A stretch of 64,000 nucleotides of DNA from Jacaranda mimosifolia (GCA_018894105.1 CM032121.1:1365507-1429506); one strand, 5' to 3'. Counted from the stretch's first letter, positions 36,875-50,001 are shown. The notes: generated from the sequence alone by a model not told the origin. Translations and numbers: made by a program.

Positions 36875-37385
36875 TAACATACAGTTTATAAAAGTAAATT
36901 AAAATTAGATTTTTTTAATGGCATGAAATATTTGTAATTGGTCAAGTATGTTATTAATTATATCGATATCCAAATATAAAAAAAATGAAATTACATTACA
37001 CGAATTTAATCAGTAGTATCGATTTTAAAATACATTTTATTTGTTAGCATTTTACTATAACATATAATTCGTGAAAGTAAATTGAAATCAAACTTTTGTT
37101 ATAGCATGAAATATATGTAATAGGTCAATGTATTATCAATTACATCAATATCTGTGTACGAAAAATTGAAATTACATTATATGAATTTTATTTAAGTACA
37201 ATCGATTTTAAAATACATCTTATTTGTTAACATTTAACAGTAATACACACAATTCATATAAGTAAATTGAAATCAAATTTTTGTTATGACATAAAACATT
37301 TTTCATATAACAATCTCAATAAAAAAATAATTACATCATATCAAATTCTTGTTAGTTATAATCACTAAAATACGCTTATTGACAA
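36875..37385. repeat. Tandem array of a ~183 bp unit (three copies)
   Basis: Copies begin at about 36875, 37058 and 37241, each offset by 183 bp. Shared words in order include AAAGTAAATTGAAATC, TGGCATGAAATAT/TAGCATGAAATAT, GAAATTACATTA and ATCGATTTTAAAATACAT, then TTGTTA-C-ATTT. The third copy is more diverged. AT-rich, no coding capacity, satellite-like. It lies about 800 bp upstream of BRI1. Confidence 0.8.
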
Positions 37386-37793
37386 CAAACAAAACCTAGA
37401 AATTGCTCATTCCAACTTAAATTTTCATTACATTATGATCCATACTAGCTAAAAAATCAAAGACAATACACATACAAAAAAGAAAAGCAAGATAAGATGG
37501 CCAAGAAGAGGGAAACATCTTAGAAGGAAGTCAAGGGCCATGATTTTTCATTTCTAGTCCAAGCCTTAACTAATCATAGTTAGAAGATAAAAGAAAAAGT
37601 TAGAGGGGCCAGATTGTAATAATTAAGGCAATTAATCTTAATTATTCTTTAGATCATGAATGAAGACAATTGCAATTAATTAAAGCAATGGAATCTTCAT
37701 TTAAAATAGACACTTCCATCTATTCTTAATCACACGAACGTGGAAACCTAGAGAGACAAATAGATTGTTGTAATAACACTAGAAATGCAACCA

Positions 37794-37810
37794 CCCCCCC
37801 CCCCCCCCCC
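37794..37810. repeat. Poly-C tract (17 C) in the BRI1 upstream region
   Basis: A run of 17 cytosines about 385 bp before the BRI1 start codon and about 160 bp before its likely TATA box, so within the proximal promoter. Confidence 0.8.
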
Positions 37811-37970
37811 AACCAAAACCATTACATATAGAGGGAGAAACCCATTAAACCTATACGTATAGAGAGAGAAAGAAAGATAGAAATATGTGTCACATGCCAT
37901 GTGAACAACAGCTGTGTCCACTGCACCCCCCGGCCCCCAACTCCAAGAAATAATACTACTAATAATTCAG

Positions 37971-38195
37971 TATATATATCCATGTTACCATCCTTACTTC
38001 GGCTTTTGCCCCTCTTCAGTTTTTCACCCATTGTCTGAAAACAAACCAATTCCACTTTCTGTATCTGCTAACTCTCTCTCTCTGTCTCTCTCCCACTCTC
38101 TCTCTCTCTCAGAGAAATGGAAGAAGGAAAAGAGCAGCTGAATTGCTAGAGAAAAAAGGCTAAGAAAACCCATAAAAATCCAATCTTTTTTGAAG
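37971..38195 (+). promoter_or_regulatory. BRI1 core promoter and leader with uORF
   Basis: TATATATAT lies at 37971-37979. The predicted leader includes CT repeats (about 38070-38110), common in plant leaders. A complete upstream ORF of 10 codons plus stop (38117-38149; [10 protein letters not shown]) lies 46 bp before the main start and is a candidate for translational dampening. The main ATG at 38196 follows AAG. Confidence 0.55.
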
Positions 38196-41100
38196 ATGAA
38201 AACTGATAGCAATCTCTTCCACCACCCCTTATACCCAGCCAAGTTTTTGTTGCTATATTTCTCTCAGCTTAGCAAACCTGTAATCTTCTTCTTATTCGTC
38301 ATTTCAGTTTCCTCGGCTGCAGAAAATGGCCTCCTCAGAGACTCTCAGCAGCTTATTTCCTTCAAGAATTCACTCCCCAACCCCGACGAACTCCACACTT
38401 GGCAGCCCACAATTTCTCCCTGCAATTTCCATGGAGTTATCTGCAAAAACTCAAGAGTTTCCTCCATTGACCTCTCCAATTATCATCTCAACACCGAGTT
38501 TTCCAAAGTTGCAAGCTTTTTGCTTCCTCTCCAGAATTTGGAGTCTCTTGTGCTGAAAAATGCCAACATATCTGGGGCAATCTCGTCTGGTTCAAGATTC
38601 TCCTGTGGTGGTCTCTTGAATTCGTTAGATCTAGCTGAGAATGCCATTTCAGGGCCAATAACTGATATTCCAGCTCTTGGAGTTTGCTCTGGTTTGGTTA
38701 CTCTAAATCTTTCCAAGAATTCAATGGACCCTTTTGTGAAGGGAGTGGCCAAAGGCTCAGGCTTGTCTTCTTTACAAGTTCTTGATCTTTCTTACAACAA
38801 TATTTCTGGTGAAAACGTTGTTTCTTGGCTGTTGTCAAGTGCGTTTTCTGAGCTGCAGTATTTATACTTGAAGGGTAATAAAGTGGCTGGGGTTTCGCCT
38901 GAGTTTAGCTCCAAGAATTTGGTGCATTTGGATCTTTCCTTCAATAATATTTCAAGCAATTTACCCCTTTTTGGCGACTGTTCAAGTTTGCAACACCTGG
39001 ACTTATCTTCCAATAAGTTCTTTGGTGATGTTGGGAGCTCACTTTCCACATGTGGGAAGCTGAGTTTCCTTAACCTCACCAACAATCAACTCACAGGGGC
39101 AGTTCCAAAGCTGCCAAGTGGGAGTATACAGTATTTGTACCTCCAAGACAATGATTTTCAGGGTGTTTTTCCACCTGGTCTATCTGATTTATGCACAACC
39201 CTTGTGGAGTTGGATCTTTCTTACAATAATTTGACAGGTTCTGTGCCTGGAAGTTTTGCTGCATGCTCTGTTTTGGAGGTTCTTGATATATCTGGGAACA
39301 ATTTGTCTGGTGAGTTGCCTGTAGACACACTCTTGAAATTGAGCAATTTGAAGACTTTGGTGTTGTCTTTCAATAACTTTGTGGGTAATTTGCCTGATTC
39401 GTTGTCAAAATTGGTGGCTTTGGAGACTTTAGATGTGAGTTCAAATAATATTTCTGGTTTGATTCCTCCTGGGCTGTGCCAAGATCCTAGGAACAGTTTG
39501 AAAGTATTGTATCTCCAGAATAATATGTTCACAGGTCCAATACCTGAAAGTCTGAGAAATTGTTCACAGTTGGAGTCACTTGATCTCAGTTTCAATTACT
39601 TGACTGGAACCATCCCACCTAGCTTGGGGTCCTTGTCCAAGCTAAGGGATGTTATAATGTGGTTGAATCAACTCCATGGGGAAATCCCACAAGAGTTTAT
39701 GTACTTGCGGAGTTTGGAGAATTTGATTCTTGATTTCAATGACTTGACCGGATCAATTCCTGCTAGTCTTAGCAATTGTTCTAAACTGAATTGGATTTCA
39801 TTGGCAAACAATCAGTTGAGTGGAGAAATACCGGCTTCTTTGGGCCGGTTGGCCAATCTAGCTATTTTGAAGCTTGGGAATAACTCCTTATCTGGGAGTA
39901 TTCCAGCAGAGTTAGGGGATTGCCGCAGCTTGATTTGGTTGGATCTCAATACTAATTTCCTTAATGGGACGATCCCTCCAGCTCTTTTCAAGCAATCTGG
40001 CAATATTGCGGCTGCATTGCTCACAGGGAAAAGCTATGTGTATATCAAGAATGATGGGAGCAAAGAGTGCCATGGAGCTGGGAATTTGCTTGAGTTTGGA
40101 GGCATTAGAGAGGAACAGTTGAACAGGATTTCAACGAGGCACCCTTGTGAGTTCAAAAGAGTTTATAGAGGCATCACTCAGCCGACGTTCAACCACAACG
40201 GCTCGATGATTTTTCTTGACCTCTCTTACAATAGATTGGGTGGTAGCATCCCAAAGGAGCTTGGCTCCATGTTCTACTTGTTTATACTTAATATGGGACA
40301 CAATGATCTCTCCGGTCCCATTCCTCCGGAGCTCGCAGGCTTGAAAACTGTTGCGATTCTTGATTTGTCATACAATAGGTTGAATGGAACAATTCCACAG
40401 TCTTTGACCGGCCTCACTTCGCTCGGAGATATCGACCTCTCAAACAACAATCTCTCTGGAATGATTCCTGAATCAGCTCCATTTGATACTTTTCCTGATT
40501 ATAGATTTGCAAATAATTCCGGACTTTGTGGATACCCTCTTTCGGCTTGTGGGTCAGGATTAGGTGGAGCGACTGGCCAGCATCCAAAGTCCCACCGTAG
40601 ACAAGCATCACTTGCAGGCAGTGTGGCGATGGGGTTGTTATTTTCCCTCTTCTGCATATTCGGCTTGATTATTGTTGCTGTGGAGACAAAGAAGAGGAGG
40701 AAGAAGAAAGAAGCTGCTCTTGAGGCCTATATGGAAAATCACTCCAACTCAGCCACAGCACAAAGCAACTGGAAGCTTAGTGCCCGCGAAGCATTAAGCA
40801 TAAACCTTGCAACTTTCGAAAAGCCTCTAAGGAAGCTCACTTTTGCCGATCTCCTTGAAGCCACAAACGGCTTCCACAATGATTCCCTTGTAGGCTCCGG
40901 TGGCTTTGGGGACGTCTACAAAGCGCAGCTGAAGGATGGAAGCATTGTAGCTATCAAGAAACTGATCCATGTCAGTGGCCAAGGCGACCGGGAATTCACT
41001 GCTGAAATGGAAACCATAGGGAAGATTAAGCACCGGAACCTTGTCCCCCTCTTGGGCTATTGCAAAGTGGGCGAAGAACGTCTCTTGGTCTATGAGTACA

Positions 41101-41819
41101 TGAAGTATGGAAGCTTAGAAGATGTTCTTCATGACAGGAAAAAAATTGGGATCAAGCTAAACTGGTCGGCCAGGCGGAAAATAGCCACAGGAGCAGCTAG
41201 AGGATTAGCTTTCCTTCATCACAACTGCATTCCTCATATCATCCACAGGGACATGAAATCAAGCAATGTGTTACTTGATGAAAATTTGGAAGCTAGAGTC
41301 TCTGACTTTGGAATGGCAAGGCTAATGAGTGCAATGGACACGCACTTAAGTGTCAGCACATTGGCCGGTACTCCCGGCTACGTCCCTCCAGAATACTACC
41401 AGAGCTTTAGATGTTCTACAAAAGGCGACGTCTATAGCTATGGCGTCGTTTTGCTAGAGCTGCTCACAGGCCGGCAGCCAACTGATTCAGCTGATTTTGG
41501 AGACAACAATCTTGTGGGGTGGGTGAAGCAGCATGCCAAGATGAGAATAAGCGATGTCTTTGATCCTAAGCTGATAAAAGAAGATCCAAGCTTAGAGATC
41601 GAGCTTCTACAACACCTAAAGGTCGCGTGTGCTTGCTTGGACGACCGGCCCTGGAAACGTCCCACGATGATTCAAGTCATGACCATGTTCAAAGAAATTC
41701 AGACAGGGTCAGGGATCAATTCTGCTTCCTCAATAGCCATAGAGGATGCTGGTTTTAGTGCAGTTGAAGGAGTGGAAATGAGCATACAGGAAGGCAATGA
41801 GTTGAGCAAGCATTTGTGA
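38196..41819 (+). CDS. BRI1: Brassinosteroid receptor kinase BRI1
   Basis: Plasma-membrane leucine-rich-repeat receptor kinase that binds brassinosteroids, pairs with BAK1/SERK and starts the growth-hormone pathway. A single exon of 1207 residues, intronless as in known BRI1 genes. The ATG is at 38196. A frame extension two codons upstream begins with TTG and is not the start. Order: signal peptide in about residues 1-40, about 24-25 LRRs, the hormone-binding island between LRRs (about residues 596-665, [19 protein letters not shown]), transmembrane helix about 806-828, basic juxtamembrane KKRRKKK, then kinase with glycine loop [10 protein letters not shown]921, HRDMKSSN (D1019), DFG (D1037) and [15 protein letters not shown]. 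The tail ends EGNELSKHL. All catalytic residues are intact. No frameshift seen. Confidence 0.97.
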   Translation: MKTDSNLFHHPLYPAKFLLLYFSQLSKPVIFFLFVISVSSAAENGLLRDSQQLISFKNSLPNPDELHTWQPTISPCNFHGVICKNSRVSSIDLSNYHLNTEFSKVASFLLPLQNLESLVLKNANISGAISSGSRFSCGGLLNSLDLAENAISGPITDIPALGVCSGLVTLNLSKNSMDPFVKGVAKGSGLSSLQVLDLSYNNISGENVVSWLLSSAFSELQYLYLKGNKVAGVSPEFSSKNLVHLDLSFNNISSNLPLFGDCSSLQHLDLSSNKFFGDVGSSLSTCGKLSFLNLTNNQLTGAVPKLPSGSIQYLYLQDNDFQGVFPPGLSDLCTTLVELDLSYNNLTGSVPGSFAACSVLEVLDISGNNLSGELPVDTLLKLSNLKTLVLSFNNFVGNLPDSLSKLVALETLDVSSNNISGLIPPGLCQDPRNSLKVLYLQNNMFTGPIPESLRNCSQLESLDLSFNYLTGTIPPSLGSLSKLRDVIMWLNQLHGEIPQEFMYLRSLENLILDFNDLTGSIPASLSNCSKLNWISLANNQLSGEIPASLGRLANLAILKLGNNSLSGSIPAELGDCRSLIWLDLNTNFLNGTIPPALFKQSGNIAAALLTGKSYVYIKNDGSKECHGAGNLLEFGGIREEQLNRISTRHPCEFKRVYRGITQPTFNHNGSMIFLDLSYNRLGGSIPKELGSMFYLFILNMGHNDLSGPIPPELAGLKTVAILDLSYNRLNGTIPQSLTGLTSLGDIDLSNNNLSGMIPESAPFDTFPDYRFANNSGLCGYPLSACGSGLGGATGQHPKSHRRQASLAGSVAMGLLFSLFCIFGLIIVAVETKKRRKKKEAALEAYMENHSNSATAQSNWKLSAREALSINLATFEKPLRKLTFADLLEATNGFHNDSLVGSGGFGDVYKAQLKDGSIVAIKKLIHVSGQGDREFTAEMETIGKIKHRNLVPLLGYCKVGEERLLVYEYMKYGSLEDVLHDRKKIGIKLNWSARRKIATGAARGLAFLHHNCIPHIIHRDMKSSNVLLDENLEARVSDFGMARLMSAMDTHLSVSTLAGTPGYVPPEYYQSFRCSTKGDVYSYGVVLLELLTGRQPTDSADFGDNNLVGWVKQHAKMRISDVFDPKLIKEDPSLEIELLQHLKVACACLDDRPWKRPTMIQVMTMFKEIQTGSGINSASSIAIEDAGFSAVEGVEMSIQEGNELSKHL

Positions 41820-42080
41820 AAAACTTCCAAATTCAGGATTCTTTGAGCAAGAAGAAGATCAAGAAGATCTTCTTGATTCTTGATGCAATTCAGCTCCCAA
41901 AATTTTCCAGAAATGGTATAAAAATTCCCCCACCCTCTACTTGTACTAGAAAATTATTGTATTTACAGCTCTAGTAGTCCCCCACCCTCCCACCCCCTCC
42001 CAGGAAAAGAAAATCTTGTTATTATCATACATAAGAAAAAGGTTGTTTTAACTTGTAACATTCTTGTACATATATAGTTT
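41820..42080 (+). promoter_or_regulatory. BRI1 3' UTR with a 20-bp palindrome
   Basis: A perfect palindrome ATCAAGAAGATCTTCTTGAT occupies 41858-41877, 38 bp after the stop. In RNA it could form a near-loopless hairpin or an intermolecular duplex. The following sequence is C-rich, with no single clear poly(A) signal. Confidence 0.5.
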
Positions 42081-45000
42081 GAGGTTGTTATGGTTCTTGC
42101 AGATTTTCATGGCTCTATTTTTTCTTTTTCTCCTATGAGACCAGAACAACTAAGATTCAACTCTAGTCTTCTTAAAGTGTGACCTCACTAGTGATGGTTT
42201 TTTTGGACCTTTCTCCCATATTTTCTCCCTTCTTCTATTTTATTTTTTTTTATTAATTTTTTCCCCTTTATTTTCTTTTTTCCTTGTGAATTTGAACCTG
42301 TAAAATGTCAATAGATGTCACACATCAAATTCTTTCTCATATTGTAGGCCCTCCACAGTCATGGTTGCCAACTGTCATGTTTCAGCCATTTTTATCAGTT
42401 CCTCTCAATCTTTTTTCTATTCACAAACAGGGTGTATCATCATGCAATAATTGATAAGAGAAAAGTATAAAACTTTCCCCCAAGTTTCCTAGTATAGAGT
42501 TCTCTCCTTGACTAGTAAAAACTATCTCTCTTGTCATTTCAATATGGAGTTTACATGTGGAGTTTTTAGAGAATTTTTTTCGAATTCAGCTTCCGAAACA
42601 ATCACAATCATCTTTTATTTATATATATAGTGACGAATTTAAATTTAAAATAATTAGAATCATTTATATATACACCAACGTCTAAATAATATTACGAAAA
42701 TCGAATAAATAAAAAAAAAACCTCAATTATTCATGTACAATGAAGCCCTCCAAATTTACTACTAATTGGAGAACTTCCATCCATGTTCTTGATGCAATAA
42801 TCATTTTCTTTTTAATGAAAGTAAAATCTAAACTTATGCACTTTTTAAGAAGATACCATGTACTCATTACTTGGATTACAATTTGTCATCACATTCTATC
42901 TCAACTCTACTTTTAAGATTAGGGAGTGGTCCTCAATATTCATTTGGTTTTTATTATGTTTGTGCACGTGCATTCTTGCTTGAAGACTATGCATCCCACA
43001 AAGCAAGGATTCCCAATTACCAAGAATGGGCATATTTTACCTTAAAAGTCACAAAGTTGAAACTTAAAAAGAGATTTGAAAAAAATTCATGTGTGTGAAA
43101 GATAAGTGAATGTAATTCTATTGTTGAAATACTTTATTTCAATTAATATTTTATTTTTTATTTTATATTATAGACAAATAATTATTGTATAAATAATATT
43201 TGAATTTAGATCATATATACTTGACGCATATTCGTAAAGTGAAATACAAAACAAAACACCAGGAATTTAAAATGATAGTATTATAGTTCTATATATTCGA
43301 ATAAGGTGATATTATTATAATTATATGATTAAAAGAAAATGAAAATGAAAAAAGAAAAGAATTTGGAGATCATATTCATATAGAATAATAGATGGACCAT
43401 GTAGTTCCTTTATTTGCAAATCCTTTCACAACCCTTCTTTAATATATATACCCTAGTTTTCAATTCCAATTCCAATGGTGGACCATAAATAAAATAAGTC
43501 TCCCAAATGTTATAGTTTCAATGCATCAAGGCACAAACTATTCTATCCTTATTAATGTATGGCCACTTGGGTTCAAATTTTTGCATCTTTTTATAATTCA
43601 AGAAATTCAAGATTTGTCCTCATCTCTTCAACATCATGCATGTAGTTGGGGGTGGGGTGGGGTGGGGGGGTGGTCTCCAAGGTTCAAAAATTGGCCTAAA
43701 CAAATATGTTTTGCATCATAAAAATTTATTTCTAAAGGGTCATTTGTGATATTCTATGATGATTATATGTATTGTCTATAAAGTTCAATCATATTAAAAT
43801 ATTATTTTATAAATATATATTAGTAAAAAAAAAATATTTTTATAAAATTATTTTTGAAGGGTAAAAATGGACCATAGTATGTAAATTTTGTCAAAATTCT
43901 TGATTCTTTTAATATAATTTACGAATACAAAAAAACCACAAAATTAGATAAATTAAGATAATTATGCATGAAAATTAATCGCAATAACGAATATATGATC
44001 TTAAGGCTCACATATTCATATACAATTTTCGAACAATGAATGATATAATTTCATTTAGAAATCTTTTTGTTCAAATAATATTGCTTATTGCAATTATTTT
44101 GGGTTTTCTTTGCTTCAATTCCATTTTACCCTTGCTCTTGATTTTTCTCTTGCAACATATATATCTATATTATGATTATAGTTTTACCTCAATACAAATC
44201 ATTTTATTTTTGCAAAGGACTCTTAAATGTGAATTTTGTATACCTTACTTTTTCTTTTTTCCTTTACAAACTACTAATATTAATTTTAAAAGCTCAATTT
44301 TTATTTTTTTTTTAAAAAAGGTTGCATCACTTTCACACAATCAAACAATTTTACAACGCAACAAAGACTACCCAATTAAATGTGCATACCTAATTAAACA
44401 TCTTCTGCAGATACAGCTGTTCTTGTTGTTCATCTCTCCTACTCTATAATTTAAATTATTGTGGCTTGTTCCCTAAATCAATTATCTTAATTGAATTATT
44501 AATTAAAAAATATTAGCTGTGTGATCCACTTGTTCTAATTTCATATATATATATATATATATATATTCTCTAAATAACCCAATTGCACGTTTATATCTCA
44601 GATCCCAAAAAAAAATAAAAATTATTTTTTTATTTTAATTAATTTAAAGCCAACCAAATAAATCTCCTACGAAACTAGTATTTGATGACGAATAAATTTG
44701 ATTAATTTACGGCTTGTTTGTTTATAAATTCTCAATTCATTTTTCAACTCTTAAAATTTAAACAAACAAACACTACACATTCTTCAATCCCACTCCCAAA
44801 ATACAAAACTTTCTCCAAAATACCCCCACTATTCACACTCCAACACATTCTCGAAAGTTCCAATCAATTGTCTCATTATTATAAATATACTTATATATAT
44901 ATACACTATCACTCATACGATCTATATATACATATATATAAATAATTTTAAAATACTCATTTTACCTTACCAACCCAACAAAAAAGTTATTGATGTGACA

Positions 45001-46638
45001 TTTTGTCTCCTCCCAAAACACAAACTACCTTACCCAAGTTCATGATAATAGTACAATACTCATACCCATATCCAATAAATAAACATAAGACCTGAAACCT
45101 ACCCACACCCATTAAGAAAAGTGAAATGGATAAGAGTATGGTCTATACCCATAAAATACCTAATATCAAATATCAATGCTCCAATTTCCTCTTTCCCTAC
45201 TTTTATTTTTTTTACTCATAAAATTTTATTTAATTACCATTTTCGTCAAACTTAAAAGTAATTGATTTCAAATTATGAATATTTATAATTAGATCTGATC
45301 AGTTGGATATTTTCATCGAATAAAAATTCTAAAATTCGAATAGAATTCGAATTAAAATCAAATTCATTGATAGATCTACCTCAAAATTACTCATTATCTA
45401 AATATACAAACCCAATGGGTAATGAATTTAACTGAGTAGGGTAAAGAATATGTATTATTTTTTAATATTCAATGGATATGGGCCTCTGCCATAACACAAA
45501 TAAATAAACAAATTTTTAAATTTATTTTCTATCTATTATCCAAAATACAAATAAATAATCATCACATTTGCTAACTCCAGTTCGCAAAACCATTTTAAAA
45601 ATTCAAAATTGAGAGAATGCCCAATTCACATCCAAACAAAACCTATTTTCTCTAAAAATTATTATTATTTTATATTTTTTAGTTAGTCCCATCTCGTGTG
45701 GGTTTACAATTTAATGCATCCATCCATTGGTTATCTGTCATTTTGATCAGATAAGCATGTGGCATACGGCTGTCCTAATTGACGTACAAATTAGTACTAC
45801 TAATCATATTCTTCTTTTAATTTTTTTATGTTAATTATGAATAGACAACCCTAATCTTGTTTTTACTTTTTAGTTCTTCCTTAATCTTGATTTGAGATCG
45901 TGTTGTTAAGACAAACCAACGGACCAGCAAAAACTGATGATGGGTTGTTAAAATCTCAATCGATGATTGTAAAATCTGTCGTCAAATATTAAAATTTTAT
46001 TTCATTGAGTTATCAACCCCTCGACCAATATTATGGGAAATTTGAGAATCTATCTTTACGTGATTCTTTCTAAAATTTTTCATTTGCAAATATACTGATA
46101 ATATGTGATTTTACCCTATATCGAATTAATCATCAAAGATTCAAGGTGATTCGAGGCTCGTGACGCTTGATGTAGGAAAAAATTTCTCTGTCCACTATTC
46201 GAGATGTCTTTTTATTCTCGATGACGGATTTAACATTATTCGACGCATCCTTTGGTGTGTATTTTCATAATTGATGACAGATTTGATTATCACAGTTAAA
46301 ACATCGTTTTCAAATAAATTTGACACCATAAAAATATGGCTTCTTTTACTATGTGGTTTAGGATGTTTATAATATTTACCAATGCAGTTTATTTGTTTAG
46401 TGGCTTGTAGTCTAATAATATTTATTTCACACATAAAGTGTCAAGTTGAAGGTTTAAATATATCAAACACTCAACGTACATGTGTATAAATAAAAAAAAT
46501 TAATTCAATTTATTGTATTTAAACTTGACCCATTTATTAATTTAATTTAATTATTTATTTTTAAATTAAATTTAAGTAACACATTATTTGATTCGACTTG
46601 ATTCGTTGAAATAACAGTATGAAAATAGACTTATCCAA
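42081..46638. other. Intergenic, AT-rich
   Basis: No supported gene over about 4.5 kb. A TA microsatellite lies at about 44546-44566. Old repeat-like sequence occurs at about 44710-45490 (GAATTCGAATT, CCCAATGGGTA words). Fragments of the GTTTGG-type MITE ends occur near 44711. Nothing else recognised. Confidence 0.5.
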
Positions 46639-46800
46639 AAATTCAAAGGGATGCACGTGCGTGAGAGCGAGTGAGAGGTATGGAAATTGGCATATTGAGA
46701 GACACGCTTAACTGCGTGGGATGTGTGTGTATGTGGGTGAGAGTGACAGGTACGCAAAGAAACACGCGCGTGTGGGCCATATCGTTGTCTGATGTTAATT
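46639..46800. other. GC-richer islet with CACGCGCGTG
   Basis: Stands out from AT-rich DNA and contains several ACGTG and GCGTG words plus the palindrome CACGCGCGTG. No long reading frame has protein-like composition. Lies about 80 bp before the next MITE. Confidence 0.4.
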
Positions 46801-46878
46801 ACCTGCGGTCGCTTTACCATTTCTCTATTGGCTTTGCCTCTTCTCTTTCTTTCATTAAAACATTTTTAGTATGAGTTA

Positions 46879-47212
46879 GGGAGTATTTGGTCATATTTTC
46901 TCAAAATAATATTTTTTTAGAGAAATATAATTAAATATATTATTAATTTTTTTAAAATATACATTTTTTAATATAAAATACATATATTATATTATATATA
47001 TTATTATTTAAATATTAAAAAATCACTTAATTCTATTTTCATTAAAAAAACTCGACAAAAAAGCATTAATTTGAATGTGACAGTAAAAAAAAAATAAAAA
47101 ATCTTCCCAAAACATAAACAAATATAGCAAAAAATAACTTTCATATTCTTCAATAATTCATTCTCTCAAAACACATAATAAAATCACACCAAAAAAATAA
47201 GCAAACACTCCC
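46879..47212. mobile_element. Tourist-like MITE (334 bp, TTA target duplication)
   Basis: Left end GGGAGTATTTGGTCATATTT; reverse complement of the right end GGGAGTGTTTGCTTATTTTT. TTA flanks both sides (46876-46878 and 47213-47215). A clear example with clean borders. Confidence 0.7.
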
Positions 47213-47215
47213 TTA

Positions 47216-48779
47216 GTAATTTTATATATAAAGTGTTTGATTTTATTTTAAAAATATTTTAGAAAATATATTATGATGTTAGATTTAAAAAATACATGAA
47301 GAATAAGAATAAGTAAAAAATATAAGTTTATTTTAGAAAAAGATAAGCTTTACCATAACTACTTTTATCTAATTAGTGATGTCATATTGAATTTTTGTAT
47401 TGATTTATGTTATTAGGTAATGGTGTAATAACTAAAATAATATAATTTTATATTAAAATAATAATTAAATGACATCAATATATATTTTTTACCAATACAT
47501 TAATTCAAAATTTTTAGAATTTTTCAATGATATTTAGATAAAAAAAGATATATTTTCGAGAATACATTTGACCTAAAAATAACAATGGAGAGTTAATTGC
47601 ACCATAACATTATTTTAATTAAAAGTCCAACTTAGGTCATCAATTAAAATAAAAAGTGAATTTTTTTTCCTAAATGTGTAGTCTATTGAAGGAGATAAAA
47701 GTGAAGGCCTATAGCTCAAATGAATTATCCTCATTATTGAAAAGGGGTGGCCCTAAGCATCAAAATGGTTAGACCAATTTTCCTCTACCAAAATTATATA
47801 TACTTTTAGGAAAATTATATTTTGTCCCCTCAAACTTTATAATAGTCTCCCAAAAATATTTGCCAGCCAATCTTATCAGCCACAAATTCTATCTCTATAA
47901 GTGGATCCTACCAAGCATCTAATTGATGATGAATATAACAAAAATATCTAATAGTGATGAAGGAATTTGAATTTGGTTCACTTGAAATATAATTTTTTAT
48001 ATAATTATTGGAATCGATTAAGACTCAAATTATTTTGAGGTGATTGAATTTTTTTTTCAAAATATTTAAAGTAAATAGAATTATTTATTTATTTATTTAT
48101 TTATCATCTCATATGTATTTTAAATGCAAGATGAATAATTTATCTATTTAAATTTTGGAGTTTATAATATGTTAAATCTTACTTTAAAAATCAAATTTTA
48201 AATTATTTGAATAAAATGAGATTTTGGGACTTTTAAAATATTGACAATGAGAAATTTATAATTTACATGATTAAACTTAAAGAAATATTTTAAAATCTTA
48301 AAAATAAATTATGTTTCCTTCTTTAAAAAGAACTTGTAAGATCATAACATATTATTTTATGAATTTATAAGATTGTTTTGTTAAAAAAAATAAATACTTA
48401 ACACTTTATGATATCGTAAAACTCTCAAACATCTTATAAAATATTTTTATAAAAAGTTTGTGAACTCACCGAAATACCTATTATTTTGAATTTATTACTT
48501 TCATGTCTTATTATTATTTTTTTTTTTCCAGAACCCATCATTTATCAATTATTATTTTTTATGATGTTCAAATTCATTATTGAATATGCAAGGCTCGTTT
48601 TTTCGAGGTACTATCCTAGATAAGTGAGAAAGATGGATTAATTTATAAATTATTTTTAAAAAAAATTCATTTATAATTTTAAACAATTTTTTTACTATTA
48701 ATTCTAAGAAATATAACATAAAAATATTATTGTACATTAAAATTTTATATAATTTTTGGGAAAGAGTAAATAAAAAAGG
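47216..48779. other. Intergenic, AT-rich, nothing recognised
   Basis: Long AT-rich spacer. No genes, RNA genes or element ends that I could support. Confidence 0.5.
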
Positions 48780-49130
48780 AATAGGAAGGGCAGGCTCTAA
48801 AAGAGGAAAAGGGGCAATAACAGTTTATGGGCAGCTGCATCAAGTGGTGGAGTGGATCAATCACCCTATCTTTCATCAACCTGGAATGACATGATTGCTA
48901 CGTGTACGAGTTGCTGGCCGTCCTTTTATCCAACGCCAGCCATTCGATTCTCTATTGTGGGTCCAGATGGAGCCCCCACAGTACAATGACAAGAGGACGT
49001 GCATACCTGATCACCTTAAGATGGAATAGAGTGGCGCCACGTCATCAAACGGCCAGGGATATGATATAAAGCGAGTATAAAGACCAACTGAGGAACACGT
49101 GGAGCAGCAGTTCCGTGGGACCCACTAATT
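48780..49130. promoter_or_regulatory. Promoter-like GC-rich islet without a gene
   Basis: A mixed-composition segment contains GGCGCCACGTCATC, AACACGTGGAG, and two TATA-like words (ATATAAAGC, then TATAAAG at 49076-49082). A MITE starts only about 60 bp later. No reading frame follows. It may be a promoter of a non-coding RNA, an orphaned promoter, or a decayed gene. Confidence 0.35.
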
Positions 49131-49137
49131 TCAATAA

Positions 49138-49582
49138 AATTGTTTGGTTATGTTTTGGAAATATTTTTTTATATGTTTTGGGAAATAAATTTTAAAAATG
49201 AGGTTGGGAAATATGAAAGAAGCATTGAAGAATGTGATTAATTTTTATTTATAATTTTAAGAAATAGATAAAAAATAATTTAGAGAGTTTCAGCGCATTT
49301 ATTTATATTTTGGGAGGAGATTTTTTTTTATAATTATAGTTGTCAAATTAATACTTTTTTGTTAGATGTTTGAAGTAAAAATAGGATCGAATATATTTTT
49401 TTATATTATAATAATAATAAAATATCTGTAAAATATATGCATGTAAATATAATGAGCCCGGGGTGGAAAAAATTAGAGGGCATTTTGAGATTTCTGTCTG
49501 ACTCGTTTTAGAGCCAAAATTGAATGTATGTTTGATCATAGTGTATTGAAATGAATTTGACAAAATAAAACCAAACATTGCC
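49138..49582. mobile_element. Tourist-like MITE (445 bp, TAA target duplication, imperfect ends)
   Basis: Left end AATTGTTTGGTTATG; reverse complement of right end GGCAATGTTTGGTTTTA. TAA flanks both sides (49135-49137 and 49583-49585). Terminal repeats are more diverged than in the other copies. Confidence 0.5.
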
Positions 49583-49727
49583 TAAGAAAAGAATGTAAGA
49601 AAAAAGTATATAATATGTGAATCAGCTAATTTGATTGAACTCTTAACTGAATTTTCAGTCTCAATGGTGATGTGGGTTCTTTTCTCTTTTTATTTTTTGG
49701 TTTTTCTTTTCCATTTTCTGGGCAAGC

Positions 49728-50001
49728 GGCCTTGTTTGGTTTCATTTGCATTGCCTCTATTTTCATTTTATATTGTTTTAAAAATAAAACACATAATTTT
49801 TTATATATTTTCATCCAATATTATTTTTATTTTCATTTTCAAAATACATTATTCAATAAGCTATGTATTTTTTCTTTCTATTATATTATTTATATCTCTC
49901 TCCAATCATTACTTTCCCAACAATTTATCGAATTACAAATTCATTTTTACTAATTAACTTTTCAAATTTTAGAAATAATGAAAATCAAACCAAACGGGGC
50001 C
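49728..50001. mobile_element. MITE-like element (274 bp)
   Basis: Left end GGCCTTGTTTGGTTTCATTT; reverse complement of right end GGCCCCGTTTGGTTTGATTT. TTA follows the right end (50002-50004), but no TTA or TAA precedes the left end, so the left border may have changed. Confidence 0.55.

Noticed and set aside
36875..37385. CRISPR-like or other prokaryotic repeat array
   Set aside because: Period of 183 bp with continuous homology and no unique spacers, in a plant genome; it is an ordinary tandem repeat.
44036..44449. 137-codon frame with hydrophobic composition
   Set aside because: Phe/Ile/Leu-rich only because the DNA is T-rich; no family recognised and no promoter signals.
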